A stretch of 64,000 nucleotides of DNA, from positions 806,643 through 870,642 of the forward strand of contig NZ_AXAJ01000001.1 of assembly GCF_000472445.1 (NCBI RefSeq). Direction: 5' to 3'. Shown here piece after piece: positions 8,675-18,337 of this stretch; position 1 is the stretch's first letter; each line of letters opens with the position of its first letter. The position numbers and the translations under genes were made by a program. The notes beneath the pieces are model-generated. The model worked only from the letters and a program-made list of their open reading frames with translations. It did not search any database and was not told the origin of the DNA. This DNA is from Burkholderia sp. WSM2230 (GTDB lineage: Bacteria; Pseudomonadota; Gammaproteobacteria; Burkholderiales; Burkholderiaceae).

Positions 8675-10207
8675 TCAACCGGCATCCGTATGCAATGCGA
8701 ACTCGCCGGGGGCATCGGCGGCTTCATGCTGCGTCTGTCTGTGCTGAATGGCGTTTGTCTCTTCAGTACCTGTGTATCGGCGGATCACGTTGCGCGTGAT
8801 CTGCTGCACCACGCCGTGGCTTTTCGCCGTGCTATCCGCTAGTGCGCGGGCCCAGTCGGTCGTGCCCACGTTGAACACTTCTCCGGCGCTGCGGCGGCCG
8901 TCCCGCAACAGCGGACGGAATATGCCAATCGCGCCTGCGCCACCCATCTCCCATCCGGTGAGCCGATTCGTGACCGCCAGCGTTTCGAACGCATCATCAG
9001 GCCAATCCGGCGGGATGCCGTCGGCCTCGTAGCCGACGAGGCGATCTTCCGCGCCAAAGGTCTCGTCTCTTTGCAATTGAGTGCCCGCGAAAACCCAATG
9101 TTCCGGACGTTTGACCGTAAAGCCGATTGCTTCACGCTCGCATTTGACCCAGCGCCGACGCCAGCGCGACCACGTGCCCCAGTGGCCGCCGCCATGCTTA
9201 TATGTCAGTCCTATCAGATTGCTTTCATTGCCGCTCACGCGCGGGTCGAGGTCGATCTGTTCCTTCAGTGCATCCCAGCTTTCCGCGAGTTTGCGCATTT
9301 CAGTCGGCCGGTCCGGTTCCGAGCCTATAAACCTCACGGGCCGGTAGCACGTATTGCCGCTGAAAACCGCGACGTTGCCGCCCTGCGTGACGAAGTACGC
9401 AACGTGCGCGCGCATTTCCTCGCTCCAGTACTCGTGATGACCGACGCTCAACATGCAGCGGTAATGTGTCAGATCGAGTGTGGTTGCATAGTGCAGATCG
9501 AGGTCGGTGTAGAAGTCGCAGGCAACGCCTTCCTTGCGCAGCCAACGTATGAACTTTGCGTCCCAATGAGCGAATTGCTGACGGGTCGAGCGCGTGTCGT
9601 ATGGATCGACCGGCTCGCCGAGCCGCGCGCCAAGCCCGCCGCCTGGGCGCCGCAAGCTGACGCGGTTTGCCGCGCGATATCGGTGAACGCGGTCGTCATA
9701 GAAGCTTCCACCGCCCGTCGAGTTATAGGCGTGGTACGTGGCCGTCGGAATGATGTACGCAAGCGCCGCCTTGGGCATGCGAGGGCGAGCGATCACGAGC
9801 GCCATGCTGTCGCTTTGCGGCCGGGCCGCGAACACCGGCCGATGCGCGACACACGAGCGCCCGAGTTCATGGGCCGGCTTGCCCGCGGCGTCGACTTCAT
9901 ACGCAATCGCCACGTACGCGCCGCTGTGCAGATTCGATACGTTTGGCCGGATGGTGATTGTCGGCCAGTTCCAGTCTTCGTCGAAACGCATCGGCGCGCT
10001 ATTGCCCGTCGATTCGAACACGTATTTGCCATCCACCAGATTGGCGCCCACGCCGTTCTTACCCGTGACGACCACTCCACACAGGCTGCTGAGCGACTCG
10101 TCGTCCTGTTGCTGATAAATGGCGATGCTAAAGCGCCTGTTCGGCTGCACTGCGAGTTCGAAGGACGTTCCCGCAGTAAAGCTCGGATGAATCGGATAGA
10201 TCTGCAT
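8675..10207 (-). CDS. N,N-dimethylformamidase large-subunit-like protein
   Basis: A 510-residue soluble protein. The N-terminal 140 residues look like a beta-rich domain (YEVDAAGKPAHE at 103-114). Residues 150-490 resemble the catalytic region of the dimethylformamidase beta subunit: YIIPTATYHAYNSTGGGSFY, then VDPYDTRSTRQQF, then LSVGHHEYWSEEMR at 253-266, whose His and Glu fit the mononuclear iron site known in that family. Then come GGNVAVFSGNTCYRP and WVFAGT. A family member would hydrolyse an amide, but the true substrate is unknown and no small alpha subunit is encoded nearby. The start has AAGGA eight bases upstream. It lies 132 bases downstream of glmS on the same strand, so a link to sugar-amide chemistry is possible. 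Confidence 0.66.
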   Translation of the reverse strand: MQIYPIHPSFTAGTSFELAVQPNRRFSIAIYQQQDDESLSSLCGVVVTGKNGVGANLVDGKYVFESTGNSAPMRFDEDWNWPTITIRPNVSNLHSGAYVAIAYEVDAAGKPAHELGRSCVAHRPVFAARPQSDSMALVIARPRMPKAALAYIIPTATYHAYNSTGGGSFYDDRVHRYRAANRVSLRRPGGGLGARLGEPVDPYDTRSTRQQFAHWDAKFIRWLRKEGVACDFYTDLDLHYATTLDLTHYRCMLSVGHHEYWSEEMRAHVAYFVTQGGNVAVFSGNTCYRPVRFIGSEPDRPTEMRKLAESWDALKEQIDLDPRVSGNESNLIGLTYKHGGGHWGTWSRWRRRWVKCEREAIGFTVKRPEHWVFAGTQLQRDETFGAEDRLVGYEADGIPPDWPDDAFETLAVTNRLTGWEMGGAGAIGIFRPLLRDGRRSAGEVFNVGTTDWARALADSTAKSHGVVQQITRNVIRRYTGTEETNAIQHRQTQHEAADAPGEFALHTDAG

Positions 10208-10339
10208 GTTCGCTTTCCTTGCGCGAATAAGCCGGGCATCGTCCCGCCAATGAGTTCCGATTGCATTGCGGCACGCGAGATACGTCGCGCAACCGTTTGC
10301 TTATACAAACATGCTGCGCGCGCGTCTGTGCGCTAGCCC

Positions 10340-12178
10340 TCATTCGACGGTCACGGACTTCGCGAGATTGCGCGGTTTATCGACGTCGGTGCCGCGCGCG
10401 CACGCGGTGTGATACGCAAGGAGCTGCAGCGGCACAACGTGCAGAATCGGCGACAGGCAGTCGTAGTGTTCGGGCATGCGGATCACGCGAACCCCATCGG
10501 CGTCCGCAATTCGCGAATCGGCATCGGCGAATACATACAATTGGCCGCTGCGGGCTCTCACTTCCTGCATGTTCGACTTGAGCTTGTCGAGCAGCGCGTC
10601 GTTAGGCGCTACTGTCACGACGGGCATCTGGCTTGTCACGAGCGCGAGCGGGCCGTGCTTCAATTCGCCGGCCGGATAGGCCTCGGCGTGCACGTACGAG
10701 ATTTCCTTCAGCTTCAGTGCGCCTTCCAGCGCGATTGGGTAGTGCAGCCCCCGGCCGAGAAAGAGCGCATGGTCGGTGCGCGCGAAAATTTCTGCCCACG
10801 CGATGATCTGCGTTTCGAGCGCCAGCACGCTGTTCAGTTTTCCCGGCAAACGATGCAACTGGTCGAGAAAGCGCTCCTCCTGTGCCGCAGGAAGGCGCCC
10901 GCGCTGCTTGCTGAGCGTCAATGCCAGCAGGAACAACGCAACAAGCTGCGTGGTGAAGGCTTTTGTCGACGCAACGCCGATTTCCGGTCCCGCACTCGTC
11001 AGATGCTGGAATTCGGCCTGCCGCATCATCGTGCTGCTGGAAACGTTGCAAATGGCCAGCGTATGCCGATGGCCCTGGGATTGAGCGTGCCTGAGAGCGG
11101 CGAGCGTATCGGCCGTTTCTCCTGACTGGGACACCACAACCACGAGTGTGTTGGGATTCGCGACACTGCTGCGATACCGGTATTCGCTTGCGACTTCCAC
11201 TTGTGTGGGGATTTTGGCAAGAGATTCGAACCAGTACTTCGCTGTCATACCGGCGTAATAACTCGTGCCGCACGCAACAATCAGTACGGAGTCGATTTCG
11301 CGAAACGCGTGGCGCGCGCCTTGACCAAACAGATCGGCTGTAATGGTCTGCACTGTTTCAATTGCGTCTGCAATGGCACTCGGCTGTTCGAAGATCTCCT
11401 TATGCATATAGTGCCGGTAAGGACCGAGCTCAACCGCGCTCGTGCTTGAACGCTGTACCTTGACTTCGCGCTGGACCGCCTTGCCGATGCGATCGACGAT
11501 CTGCACGCCATGCAGCGTCAATTCCGCTATGTCGCCTTCTTCCAGATAAATGAAGTTCTCCACCGTGCCCGCAAGCGCCATGATGTCCGAGGCCAGATAG
11601 TTGCCTTGTTCTCCAAGACCGACGACGAGCGGGGAGCCGGCCCGTGCACCGATTACGCGGCCGGGGTCGTTCCGCGCGAATACTGCAATTGCGTAAGCGC
11701 CATGGAGGCGTTCGAGAGCTTGACGCACAGCCGAAAGCAGGTTGTCCGCGCGTTGCACCGGTTGCTTTTGCCACATGTGATGAATCAGGTGCGCGACAAC
11801 TTCGGTATCCGTATCCGACTCGAACATATAACCGAGTGCTTGGAGTTCTTCTCGCAACGACTCGTGATTTTCAATGATGCCGTTGTGCACGATGGCGATT
11901 TCGTCGCTGGAAAAGATTGGATGCGCGTTTCTCGCGACAGGCGCACCATGAGTCGCCCATCTTGTATGTGCGATACCGATCATTCCGGACAAGTTAGCTT
12001 CGGCAACTTCGGCGGCGAGATTCGCGACCCGCGCGACACTGCGCACGCGACGTAGTGCGCCTTGCTGCACAACGGCGATCCCGCACGAGTCGTAGCCGCG
12101 GTATTCGAGCCGCCGCAAGCCCTCGGTCAACATGGAAGTGACATCGCGGCGATCCACTGCTCCTACGATTCCGCACAT
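10340..12178 (-). CDS. glmS: Glucosamine-6-phosphate synthase (isomerizing)
   Basis: A 612-residue enzyme that makes glucosamine-6-phosphate from fructose-6-phosphate and glutamine, the entry to UDP-GlcNAc. The start is fixed by MCGIVGAV, where Cys2 is the N-terminal nucleophile of the glutaminase domain (residues about 2-230). It has a clear AGGAG seven bases upstream. Two SIS isomerase domains follow, with the signature [12 protein letters not shown] in the first. The C-terminus [13 protein letters not shown] is canonical. It is full length. There is no glmU or glmM beside it. Instead it precedes the dimethylformamidase-like gene and the polysaccharide module. It may therefore be an additional, pathway-dedicated copy; that is inference from context. 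Confidence 0.95.
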   Translation of the reverse strand: MCGIVGAVDRRDVTSMLTEGLRRLEYRGYDSCGIAVVQQGALRRVRSVARVANLAAEVAEANLSGMIGIAHTRWATHGAPVARNAHPIFSSDEIAIVHNGIIENHESLREELQALGYMFESDTDTEVVAHLIHHMWQKQPVQRADNLLSAVRQALERLHGAYAIAVFARNDPGRVIGARAGSPLVVGLGEQGNYLASDIMALAGTVENFIYLEEGDIAELTLHGVQIVDRIGKAVQREVKVQRSSTSAVELGPYRHYMHKEIFEQPSAIADAIETVQTITADLFGQGARHAFREIDSVLIVACGTSYYAGMTAKYWFESLAKIPTQVEVASEYRYRSSVANPNTLVVVVSQSGETADTLAALRHAQSQGHRHTLAICNVSSSTMMRQAEFQHLTSAGPEIGVASTKAFTTQLVALFLLALTLSKQRGRLPAAQEERFLDQLHRLPGKLNSVLALETQIIAWAEIFARTDHALFLGRGLHYPIALEGALKLKEISYVHAEAYPAGELKHGPLALVTSQMPVVTVAPNDALLDKLKSNMQEVRARSGQLYVFADADSRIADADGVRVIRMPEHYDCLSPILHVVPLQLLAYHTACARGTDVDKPRNLAKSVTVE

Positions 12179-12462
12179 GGAAGATCTCCTGATTTCGCTG
12201 CGATTCGACTGGCTGATAGGACTATTGAATGTGCTGCATTGCAACCAAGCATAGACACCGCAAAGCCAGAGGCGTGCAGAGAGGCGCGAAACGTTGAACG
12301 GTTGTCCGGTAAATGAGCGAGTTGGTTTACCACGCAACAGTCATGAAACATGGTCATGCCATTCGGTCATTGCACAAATGACATTGATGCTCTCGCGAAA
12401 TGACGCGCAAGCGGTGAAAATACGTCGCACTACGGTACGAGGTTTTCAAGGAGCGTTCGAAT

Positions 12463-13341
12463 ATGTATGCGATTACCGGTGTGACGGGGCAGGTGGGTGG
12501 CGCGGCGGCACGCGCTTTACTGGCTGCGGGGCATCATGTGCGCGCTGTATTGCGCGACGAGACGAAGGCCGCGCAGTGGCGCGAGCGCGGTGCAGAAGTA
12601 GTTATCGCGTCATTCGAAGACGCCGACGCATTGACCGCGGCGTTTCGCGGTACAGCCGGCGTGTTTGTCATGATGGCGCCGAATTTTGCGCCCCAGCCGG
12701 GTTATCCGAACGCGCATGCCGCGGCGGCAGTGCTAAAAAAGGCGCTGATCGACGCGCGTCCTGAGCGCGTGGCGGCATTGTCGTCGGTTGGCGGGCAGCA
12801 GGCATCCGGACTAGGGCTCATTACCCAGGTACGCATTCTCGAAGATGCACTGGCGGACTTGCCGCATCTGCGAATACCCACCGCAATCATGCGGCCCGCG
12901 TGGTTCATGGAGAACTCGCTATGGGACATTGCGCCGGCGCGCGACACGGGCGTCATGCCAGCGTTTCTTCAACCGCTCGACCGCCCTTATCCGATGGTCG
13001 CGACCGCGGATATCGGCCGTGTCATCGCAGATACGCTCGTGCAGTCCTGGCAGGGGCGGCGCACCATCGAAATAGAAGGGCCGCAGCGTTATACGCAGCA
13101 TGAAATAGCGGCGCTGCTAGCCGGCGTGCTCCAACGCGACGTTAAAGCTCATGCAGTGCCGCGCGATCAATGGGAGGCGCTGTTCCAGTCCCAGGGCACG
13201 GCGTGGCCGGCGCCGCGCATCGAAATGCTCGACGGCTTCAACGCCGGATGGATCGATTTCGAGGGCGGCGCTAACGAGCATGTGATCGGCAAGACTCTCT
13301 ATCAGACCGTGCTGGCTGAACTGGTCAAACGCGCCGGTTGA
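12463..13341 (+). CDS. NmrA-family NAD(P)-binding protein
   Basis: A 292-residue atypical short-chain dehydrogenase fold. It starts with YAITGVTGQVGGAAARALLA, the Rossmann GxxGxxG motif (residues 6-12). The typical family pattern RAVLRDETKAAQWRERGAEV follows. There is no classical YxxxK catalytic pair in the expected place. It may act as a NAD(P)H-dependent reductase like QOR2 or as a redox sensor like NmrA. It is a single gene divergent from glmS, with a 284-base intergenic region. The ATG has GGAG about eight bases upstream. The substrate is unknown. Confidence 0.85.
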   Translation: MYAITGVTGQVGGAAARALLAAGHHVRAVLRDETKAAQWRERGAEVVIASFEDADALTAAFRGTAGVFVMMAPNFAPQPGYPNAHAAAAVLKKALIDARPERVAALSSVGGQQASGLGLITQVRILEDALADLPHLRIPTAIMRPAWFMENSLWDIAPARDTGVMPAFLQPLDRPYPMVATADIGRVIADTLVQSWQGRRTIEIEGPQRYTQHEIAALLAGVLQRDVKAHAVPRDQWEALFQSQGTAWPAPRIEMLDGFNAGWIDFEGGANEHVIGKTLYQTVLAELVKRAG

Positions 13342-13602
13342 ACTACTGGAAAGTGCAAACCGCAATGACGAATAGCGCGGCGCCAGTACTTCTGTCGAAA
13401 GCAGAGTACGGCCGCGTTATTCGCTTACTCTCTATTCACCGTCAATGTCTGTGCGCTGCCGCGCATTGGCTATTAAAAAATCGACTTCCCCGTATAGATG
13501 GTCAACCATTCGAGCGCGAGTACTCCGGCCAATGAGTTGCGGCTTGCGTCGAGTCCGGTGACCATACGCACACTGCCATCTCTCCGGGCAGCACCGCGTG
13601 GA

Positions 13603-15189
13603 TCAATGTGCGCCGGCTGCGTCTCCACCGCCGCCTTTGGCGGGCCGCGTGATCCAGATGAGCGGAATGATCAGGATAAAGATCACCGCCGACACAAAGA
13701 AGATGTCGTTCAGGCCCATCATCGCGGCCTGCGTATTGACGGTGAAGTCGAACAGCGCGTGCGCCGATTGCGTGTTCATATGAAGCAGCGACTGCGTCGA
13801 ATCGATCTGTTGATTAAACAACGGGTTGTCGACGGATGCGCGTTCAGTGAGCCGTGCGTGATGCAGCACCGTGCGGTTGTTCCAGGCGTTGCCGGCTATC
13901 GAGGTGCCGACCGCGCCGCAAAACACGCGCACGAAATTCGACAGCCCCGCCGCCGCCGGAATCTTGTGCGGCGGTTGTCCCGACAGAATGATCGACGTGA
14001 GCGGCACGAAGAAGAGCGCCATGGGAATGCCTTGCAACAGCGTTGGTATCACGAGATGCCAGGTGTCGATTTCGATCACGTACTTCGAACGCATATAGAA
14101 GACGATTGCGAAGCCGACGAAAGCCATTGTCGAAATGATGCGGGCGTCCGAGCGCGGGAGCACGCGGCCCATGACCGGCGCAAGAATCACGGCGAATACG
14201 CCGAGCGGTGCGGTGACGAGGCCGGCGTCGACGGAACGGTAGTTCAGGTACTCCTGCATCCATTGCGGCAACAGCACGAGGTTGCCGAAGAAGACCCCGT
14301 ACGCGACAGAGATGGCTATCGTGCCGCCGAGAAAGTTGCGCTCCCGAAAAAGCCGCAAATCGACGATCGGATTCTCTTCGGTCAATTCCCACACAAGAAA
14401 GAACGCGAAACTGACGAGCGCGGTCAGGCCAAGAATCACGATGACCGGCGACGCGAACCAGTCGAGATCCTTGCCTTTGTCGAGCATGATCTGCAGCGAA
14501 GCGACCCAGGTGATCAGGAGGCCAAGCCCGACCACGTCGATGGGCGGCTTGCGCGTGGGCGACTCGCGAGTGCGATAGATCATCCACGTGACGCCGGCCG
14601 CGAACAGCCCGACCGGAATGTTGATGTAGAAGATCCATGACCAGCTGTAGCTGTCCGTGATCCAGCCGCCAAGCGCGGGGCCGGCAATCGGACCTACCGT
14701 CGCGGTCATTGCCCATAACGCGAGTGCGGTCGACGCTTTTTCCTTCGGGTAGGAGCCGAGCAGAATGGCTTGCGACAGCGGAATCAGCGGGCCCGCCACC
14801 GCGCCCTGGAACACGCGCGCGAGCAGCAGCACCGGCAGCGTCGGCGCAATGCCGCACAGCCACGACGCGAGCACGAACATCAGGATCGCGCCGACAAAGA
14901 GTTTCACCTGGCCGATACGCTGCGTGAGCCAGCCGGTGAGCGGAATCGACACGGCGTTCGCCGCGGCGAATACGGTGATGACCCACGTGCCTTCGTCGAC
15001 GGAAACGCCCAGGTTGCCCGAAATAGTGGGAATGGCGACGTTTGCAATCGAGGTGTCCAGCACGTTCATGAAGGTGGCGAGCGCGACCGCGATCGTTGCG
15101 AGCACCAGTTGACCGCCTTGCAGCGGCGGCGGAGGGGCGGGCGGAGCAGAAGCAGGCGCTGGAGACGCCGCGGAGGTGGGTTGGCTCAA
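13603..15189 (-). CDS. DHA2-family drug efflux transporter (EmrB/QacA type), TTG start
   Basis: A 528-residue 14-helix major facilitator. Early residues ATFMNVLDTSIANVAIPTIS are the family helix-1 signature. The motif-C-like segment WAMTATVGPIAGPALGGWI follows. It should export hydrophobic drugs by proton antiport, usually with an EmrA-type membrane-fusion protein, which is absent here. I place the start at TTG 15187-15189 (SQPTSAASPA after the initiator). GGAG lies six bases upstream and the family normally begins MS.P. The longer frame adds about 88 Arg/Cys-rich residues without family character. An out-of-frame ATG overlaps the ribosome-binding-site spacer. The short C-terminus ends RPAKGGGGDAAGAH. 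Confidence 0.9.
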   Translation of the reverse strand: MSQPTSAASPAPASAPPAPPPPLQGGQLVLATIAVALATFMNVLDTSIANVAIPTISGNLGVSVDEGTWVITVFAAANAVSIPLTGWLTQRIGQVKLFVGAILMFVLASWLCGIAPTLPVLLLARVFQGAVAGPLIPLSQAILLGSYPKEKASTALALWAMTATVGPIAGPALGGWITDSYSWSWIFYINIPVGLFAAGVTWMIYRTRESPTRKPPIDVVGLGLLITWVASLQIMLDKGKDLDWFASPVIVILGLTALVSFAFFLVWELTEENPIVDLRLFRERNFLGGTIAISVAYGVFFGNLVLLPQWMQEYLNYRSVDAGLVTAPLGVFAVILAPVMGRVLPRSDARIISTMAFVGFAIVFYMRSKYVIEIDTWHLVIPTLLQGIPMALFFVPLTSIILSGQPPHKIPAAAGLSNFVRVFCGAVGTSIAGNAWNNRTVLHHARLTERASVDNPLFNQQIDSTQSLLHMNTQSAHALFDFTVNTQAAMMGLNDIFFVSAVIFILIIPLIWITRPAKGGGGDAAGAH

Positions 15190-15523
15190 GACATTCTCCG
15201 GTATCGGTTTGCCGCGGACCTCGCGCGTTGGGCGGCGCGACCGGGGCTGCTGGTGCGGGCGCCGCAAGAGCAAATGCATGCCTCCATGCATGCGCACATA
15301 CATGAGAACTGCATGCGCCGCGCGGCAGGTCCGCCGGATGCTCGCAAAAGCATACCCGGATTCATCTTCCAACGTCGCCGACCCGGGCAGCCCAACCCGC
15401 CATAAGCAAGGCTGACAGCGTATCCTCGCGGTTAAGGCCGAACCAATCCGCATCGCGCCGCATCGGGCGGTGTGCGGCCGGCCGCCATCAACCGCGATTC
15501 ACTGGAGCGAAGGGAAAAGCAAT

Positions 15524-16183
15524 ATGGCTTGGGAGCAATTCGAACACGGCTGGCGGCGCGCGCCGCTCGACTCGCCTGCTAAGGGGCTCGTCGTGCTGAT
15601 GCACGGCGTGGGCAGCAACGCGCGCGATCTGATGCCGCTCGCGGACATCTGGAGCGAGCGTCTGCCGGATGTGGCCTTTACGTCGCTCGACGGCACAGAT
15701 CCTTTCGACGGCGGATTCGGCGGCCGTCAATGGTTCAGCCTGCGCGACATCAGCGAAGGCAACCGCGAGGCGCGCGCGGCGGCGGCCTACGCGGCCCTGC
15801 GCGGCATGCTCGAAGCTGAACTCGCGCATTGGCAGCTTGCTTTCGGACGCCTTTCGCTGGTTGGCTTTTCGCAAGGTTCGATCATGGCGCTGCATCATGC
15901 GGCGACGAGCGCGGAGGGCGCCGCCTGCGTCGTCGCCTATTCGGGGCGGCTCGCTTCGCCCGTCGTCGCGCACAACGGCACGCCGCTCACGTTGATTCAC
16001 GGCGAGGAAGACGAGGTGATCCCGGTCCAGGAGCTCGAATACGCCGCGGACGCATTCAGCGCGGCGGGCTACACCGTGGATGCCTACGCGTTGCCTGGCG
16101 TCGGCCATACGATCAGCGCGGACGGCGTCGCGCTCGGCGAAGCGGCGCTGGAACGCACGCTGGGCGCGTTGTCGCGCGATTGA
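15524..16183 (+). CDS. Alpha/beta hydrolase, carboxylesterase/phospholipase family
   Basis: A 219-residue serine hydrolase resembling YpfH and the acyl-protein thioesterase group. Residues 23-37 give VVLMHGVGSNARDLM with the oxyanion-hole HG. The nucleophile elbow GFSQG puts Ser116 in place. Asp163 in HGEEDEVIP and His195 in PGVGHTIS complete the triad. There is no signal peptide, so it is cytoplasmic. The likely activity is hydrolysis of short-chain esters or lysophospholipids; the real substrate is unknown. I used the ATG of AWEQFEHGW because the 18-residue upstream extension is not family-like. It stands alone between the efflux gene and the MreB paralogue. Confidence 0.87.
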   Translation: MAWEQFEHGWRRAPLDSPAKGLVVLMHGVGSNARDLMPLADIWSERLPDVAFTSLDGTDPFDGGFGGRQWFSLRDISEGNREARAAAAYAALRGMLEAELAHWQLAFGRLSLVGFSQGSIMALHHAATSAEGAACVVAYSGRLASPVVAHNGTPLTLIHGEEDEVIPVQELEYAADAFSAAGYTVDAYALPGVGHTISADGVALGEAALERTLGALSRD

Positions 16184-16378
16184 CACGGCCCGCGCGAAAA
16201 GCGGCTCTAAAGTTATTGGCCGGCTTGCCGTTAACTGCTCATAGCACGAAAATCACGCCCGTCGCGGGACTGCGCAGTGCCCGCGGCCTGGGTGACCGGG
16301 GTGCATTTTCCACACCGTCGCGCATGAGCTGACCTCTCAGCCGGGCGACGCTACCGAGCGACACAACAGAGCCTCCTT

Positions 16379-17431
16379 ATGGCCAGACCGACGCCGCATC
16401 ACCCGCTTTTCGATCGACTGTTCCGCCAGGCCGTGACCGTGGACCTCGGCACGGCCAACACCCTTATCTATACCGACGACGGCGGCATCGTGCTGAACCA
16501 GCCGTCGGTCGTCTGTTTCCAGAAGGATCAGTCAAGCGGCCCGAAACGCGTCGCGGCGGTGGGAGCCGAGGCGCGCCAGCTTCTCGGTCGCGCGCCGCGC
16601 AATCTGGAAGCCGTGCGGCCAATGCGCCACGGCGTGATCGCCGATTTTTCCGCCGCCGAGCACATGATCCGGCAATTCGTCGACATGGCCCGGCCGCGGC
16701 AACTGTTCAGCCGCCGCGCTGCTTTCACGCTGTGCGTGCCGGCCGGGGCGACGCAGGTCGAGCGCCGCGCAATCACGGAAGCGGCTGTTTCGGCGGGTGC
16801 GTGGAAAGTGAGCCTGATCGGCGAATCGCTGGCCTCGGCGGTGGGCGCGGGCTTGCCGGTGGCGGAGGCGACCGGTTCGATGGTGGTCGATATCGGCGGC
16901 GGCACGACCGAAGTCGGCGTGCTCACGCTCGGCGGCACCGCGTACAGCGGTTCGATTCGCGTGGGCGGCGACGCCTTCGACATGGCGATCGTCAGTTATG
17001 TGCGCAACCTGTACGGTGTGCTGCTCGGCGAGCAGACCGCTGAACACGTGAAGAAGAACATCGGCACCGCCGTGCGCGACGTGCCCGCGGAACACATGAA
17101 CGCAACCGGGCGCAGTGTGGACGACGGCCTGCCGCGCACGGTCCAGTTGAGCAATCACGATGTCGCCGACGCGATCGAGGGGCCGCTGCGTCAGGTGATC
17201 GGTGCGGTCAAGCGCGGGCTTGAAATGGCGCCCCCCGAGCTCGTCACCGATATCGCGCACAACGGCATCGTGCTGACGGGCGGCGGCGCACTGCTCGCCA
17301 ATCTCGAGCGGCGCCTCACCCATGAGATCGGCCTCGAGGTGCGCGTTGCCGACGAACCGCTCACGTGTGCCGTGCGCGGCGCCGGCGCAGCGGCCGCGAG
17401 TGGCCTGCTCGACGAATTCGCTTGCGAATGA
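16379..17431 (+). CDS. MreB-family actin paralogue
   Basis: A 350-residue bacterial actin. Phosphate-1 loop VDLGTANTLIY is at residues 21-31. RPMRHGVIADF, CVPAGATQVERRAI and the phosphate-2 loop VVDIGGGTTEVG at 169-180 follow. The adenosine motif is IVLTGGGALLANLERRL. It is unlike a canonical MreB in three ways. There is no mreC/mreD downstream. The segment normally reading IEEPMA is IGESLA at 147-152, close to the nucleotide site. And there is an inserted Pro/His-rich N-terminus (ARPTPHHPLFDRLF). It probably forms a cytoskeletal filament at the inner membrane, with altered ATP turnover. The main mreB should be elsewhere in the genome. Confidence 0.88.
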   Translation: MARPTPHHPLFDRLFRQAVTVDLGTANTLIYTDDGGIVLNQPSVVCFQKDQSSGPKRVAAVGAEARQLLGRAPRNLEAVRPMRHGVIADFSAAEHMIRQFVDMARPRQLFSRRAAFTLCVPAGATQVERRAITEAAVSAGAWKVSLIGESLASAVGAGLPVAEATGSMVVDIGGGTTEVGVLTLGGTAYSGSIRVGGDAFDMAIVSYVRNLYGVLLGEQTAEHVKKNIGTAVRDVPAEHMNATGRSVDDGLPRTVQLSNHDVADAIEGPLRQVIGAVKRGLEMAPPELVTDIAHNGIVLTGGGALLANLERRLTHEIGLEVRVADEPLTCAVRGAGAAAASGLLDEFACE

Positions 17432-17509
17432 CGGGACGGTGGCAGCGACCAGCGCAGGTTGGCCTTCGAGTCACCCACCACTAACCGCCGGCCCATCCGC
17501 GCGGATGAC

Positions 17510-17911
17510 TCAAGCCTTGCGATGCGCGTCCGTGTCCAGCGCGCGCTCCGCCGCTTCGCCGACAAGACCGTGATAGTAGAGATGCACGCCGATCGCGAGC
17601 GAGTCGTTGCGAATCTCATGAAAGGCTTTCCACGCCTTCGCCGGATCCTTGAACAGCAGATAGTGCGCTTCGTGCGCGATCAGGTCGGCCACTTCGTGCA
17701 GACCGTGTCCGTGTAACACGTCGACGAGCGCATCGAGGCTGCGATGCGTGCGCGCGTCGGTGCGCGGGTAGAGCATGTGAAGCACTGCCACATTCTGCGT
17801 CTTCAAAGCCGCCGACAACGCGACGACGATGTCCTGATGGTTCAGCGCGCTGACGGCGCTGTCTTCGGCATGGACGTGGTCCGGGAAAAGCGTTTCGAGT
17901 GAGGCGTTCAT
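17510..17911 (-). CDS. Small hypothetical protein, His/Ala-rich helical
   Basis: A 133-residue soluble protein that I do not recognise. It is predicted mostly helical and rich in His and Ala. The order of segments is NHQDIVVALSAALKTQNVAV, then RTHRSLDALVDVLHGHGLHE, then AHEAHYLLFKDPAKAWKAFH. The many His residues on helices could bind metal, but no known motif is evident. The start ATG has AGGA upstream. A perfect hairpin with a U-run lies 35 bases before the start on the same strand, suggesting attenuation. It converges with the MreB paralogue end, 78 bases away. Confidence 0.7.
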   Translation of the reverse strand: MNASLETLFPDHVHAEDSAVSALNHQDIVVALSAALKTQNVAVLHMLYPRTDARTHRSLDALVDVLHGHGLHEVADLIAHEAHYLLFKDPAKAWKAFHEIRNDSLAIGVHLYYHGLVGEAAERALDTDAHRKA

Positions 17912-17940
17912 ACGTGTCCTTCCTGTTCTTCTGGCCGATT

Positions 17941-17966
17941 AAAAAGGCCCGCCTGTGCAGCGGGCC
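17941..17966 (-). terminator. Hairpin with U-run just upstream of the small hypothetical gene
   Basis: A perfect 7-base inverted repeat GGCCCGC/GCGGGCC (17946-17952 and 17960-17966) around a 7-base loop. On the minus strand it is followed by TTTTT and then TAAT, the form of an intrinsic terminator. It sits between any minus-strand promoter to the right and the ATG at 17911. It therefore ends either a short RNA or the leader of that gene. Confidence 0.6.
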
Positions 17967-18337
17967 AAACACAGCGACATGTCCGCCGGGCTAGCGGAAC
18001 ACGAAGGAGTATCGCAGAAGGCCTCGCGCTCACTCAGTACCCGCACGGCAAAACATTGTTGCTGTCAGCGTGCGCATACGCATGGCTTAACGGGCGAAGC
18101 CGCGCGCGAGCTTGCAGACGCAACATTCGCGACAAGGCACTGTAAGGCGCGAATGCTCGCTGCCTGCAGGTCGCGTGCCATCGAAAAAAAACCGAAACTC
18201 CGCTGTGATAACTTCGTCTGACGAGTCGAGAGCTTCTACAATCGGAAGCGACCGGGCACGGCCGGGCACGTCCCTGCACCACCCGGCGGCCACCGCAAGT
18301 GAAGCATACGCAGCAGCGAACCATAGGAGCGACCCTG

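Noticed and set aside
8415..8678. An 87-codon minus-strand frame in the gap upstream of the AraC gene
   Set aside because: Odd Tyr/Ser/Arg/Cys-rich composition, overlaps the end of the next gene, and shows no domain.
9071..10336. A 421-codon plus-strand frame opposite the dimethylformamidase-like gene
   Set aside because: A shadow frame: high Arg/Ala/His content, no ribosome-binding site, and the opposite strand has clear domain signatures.
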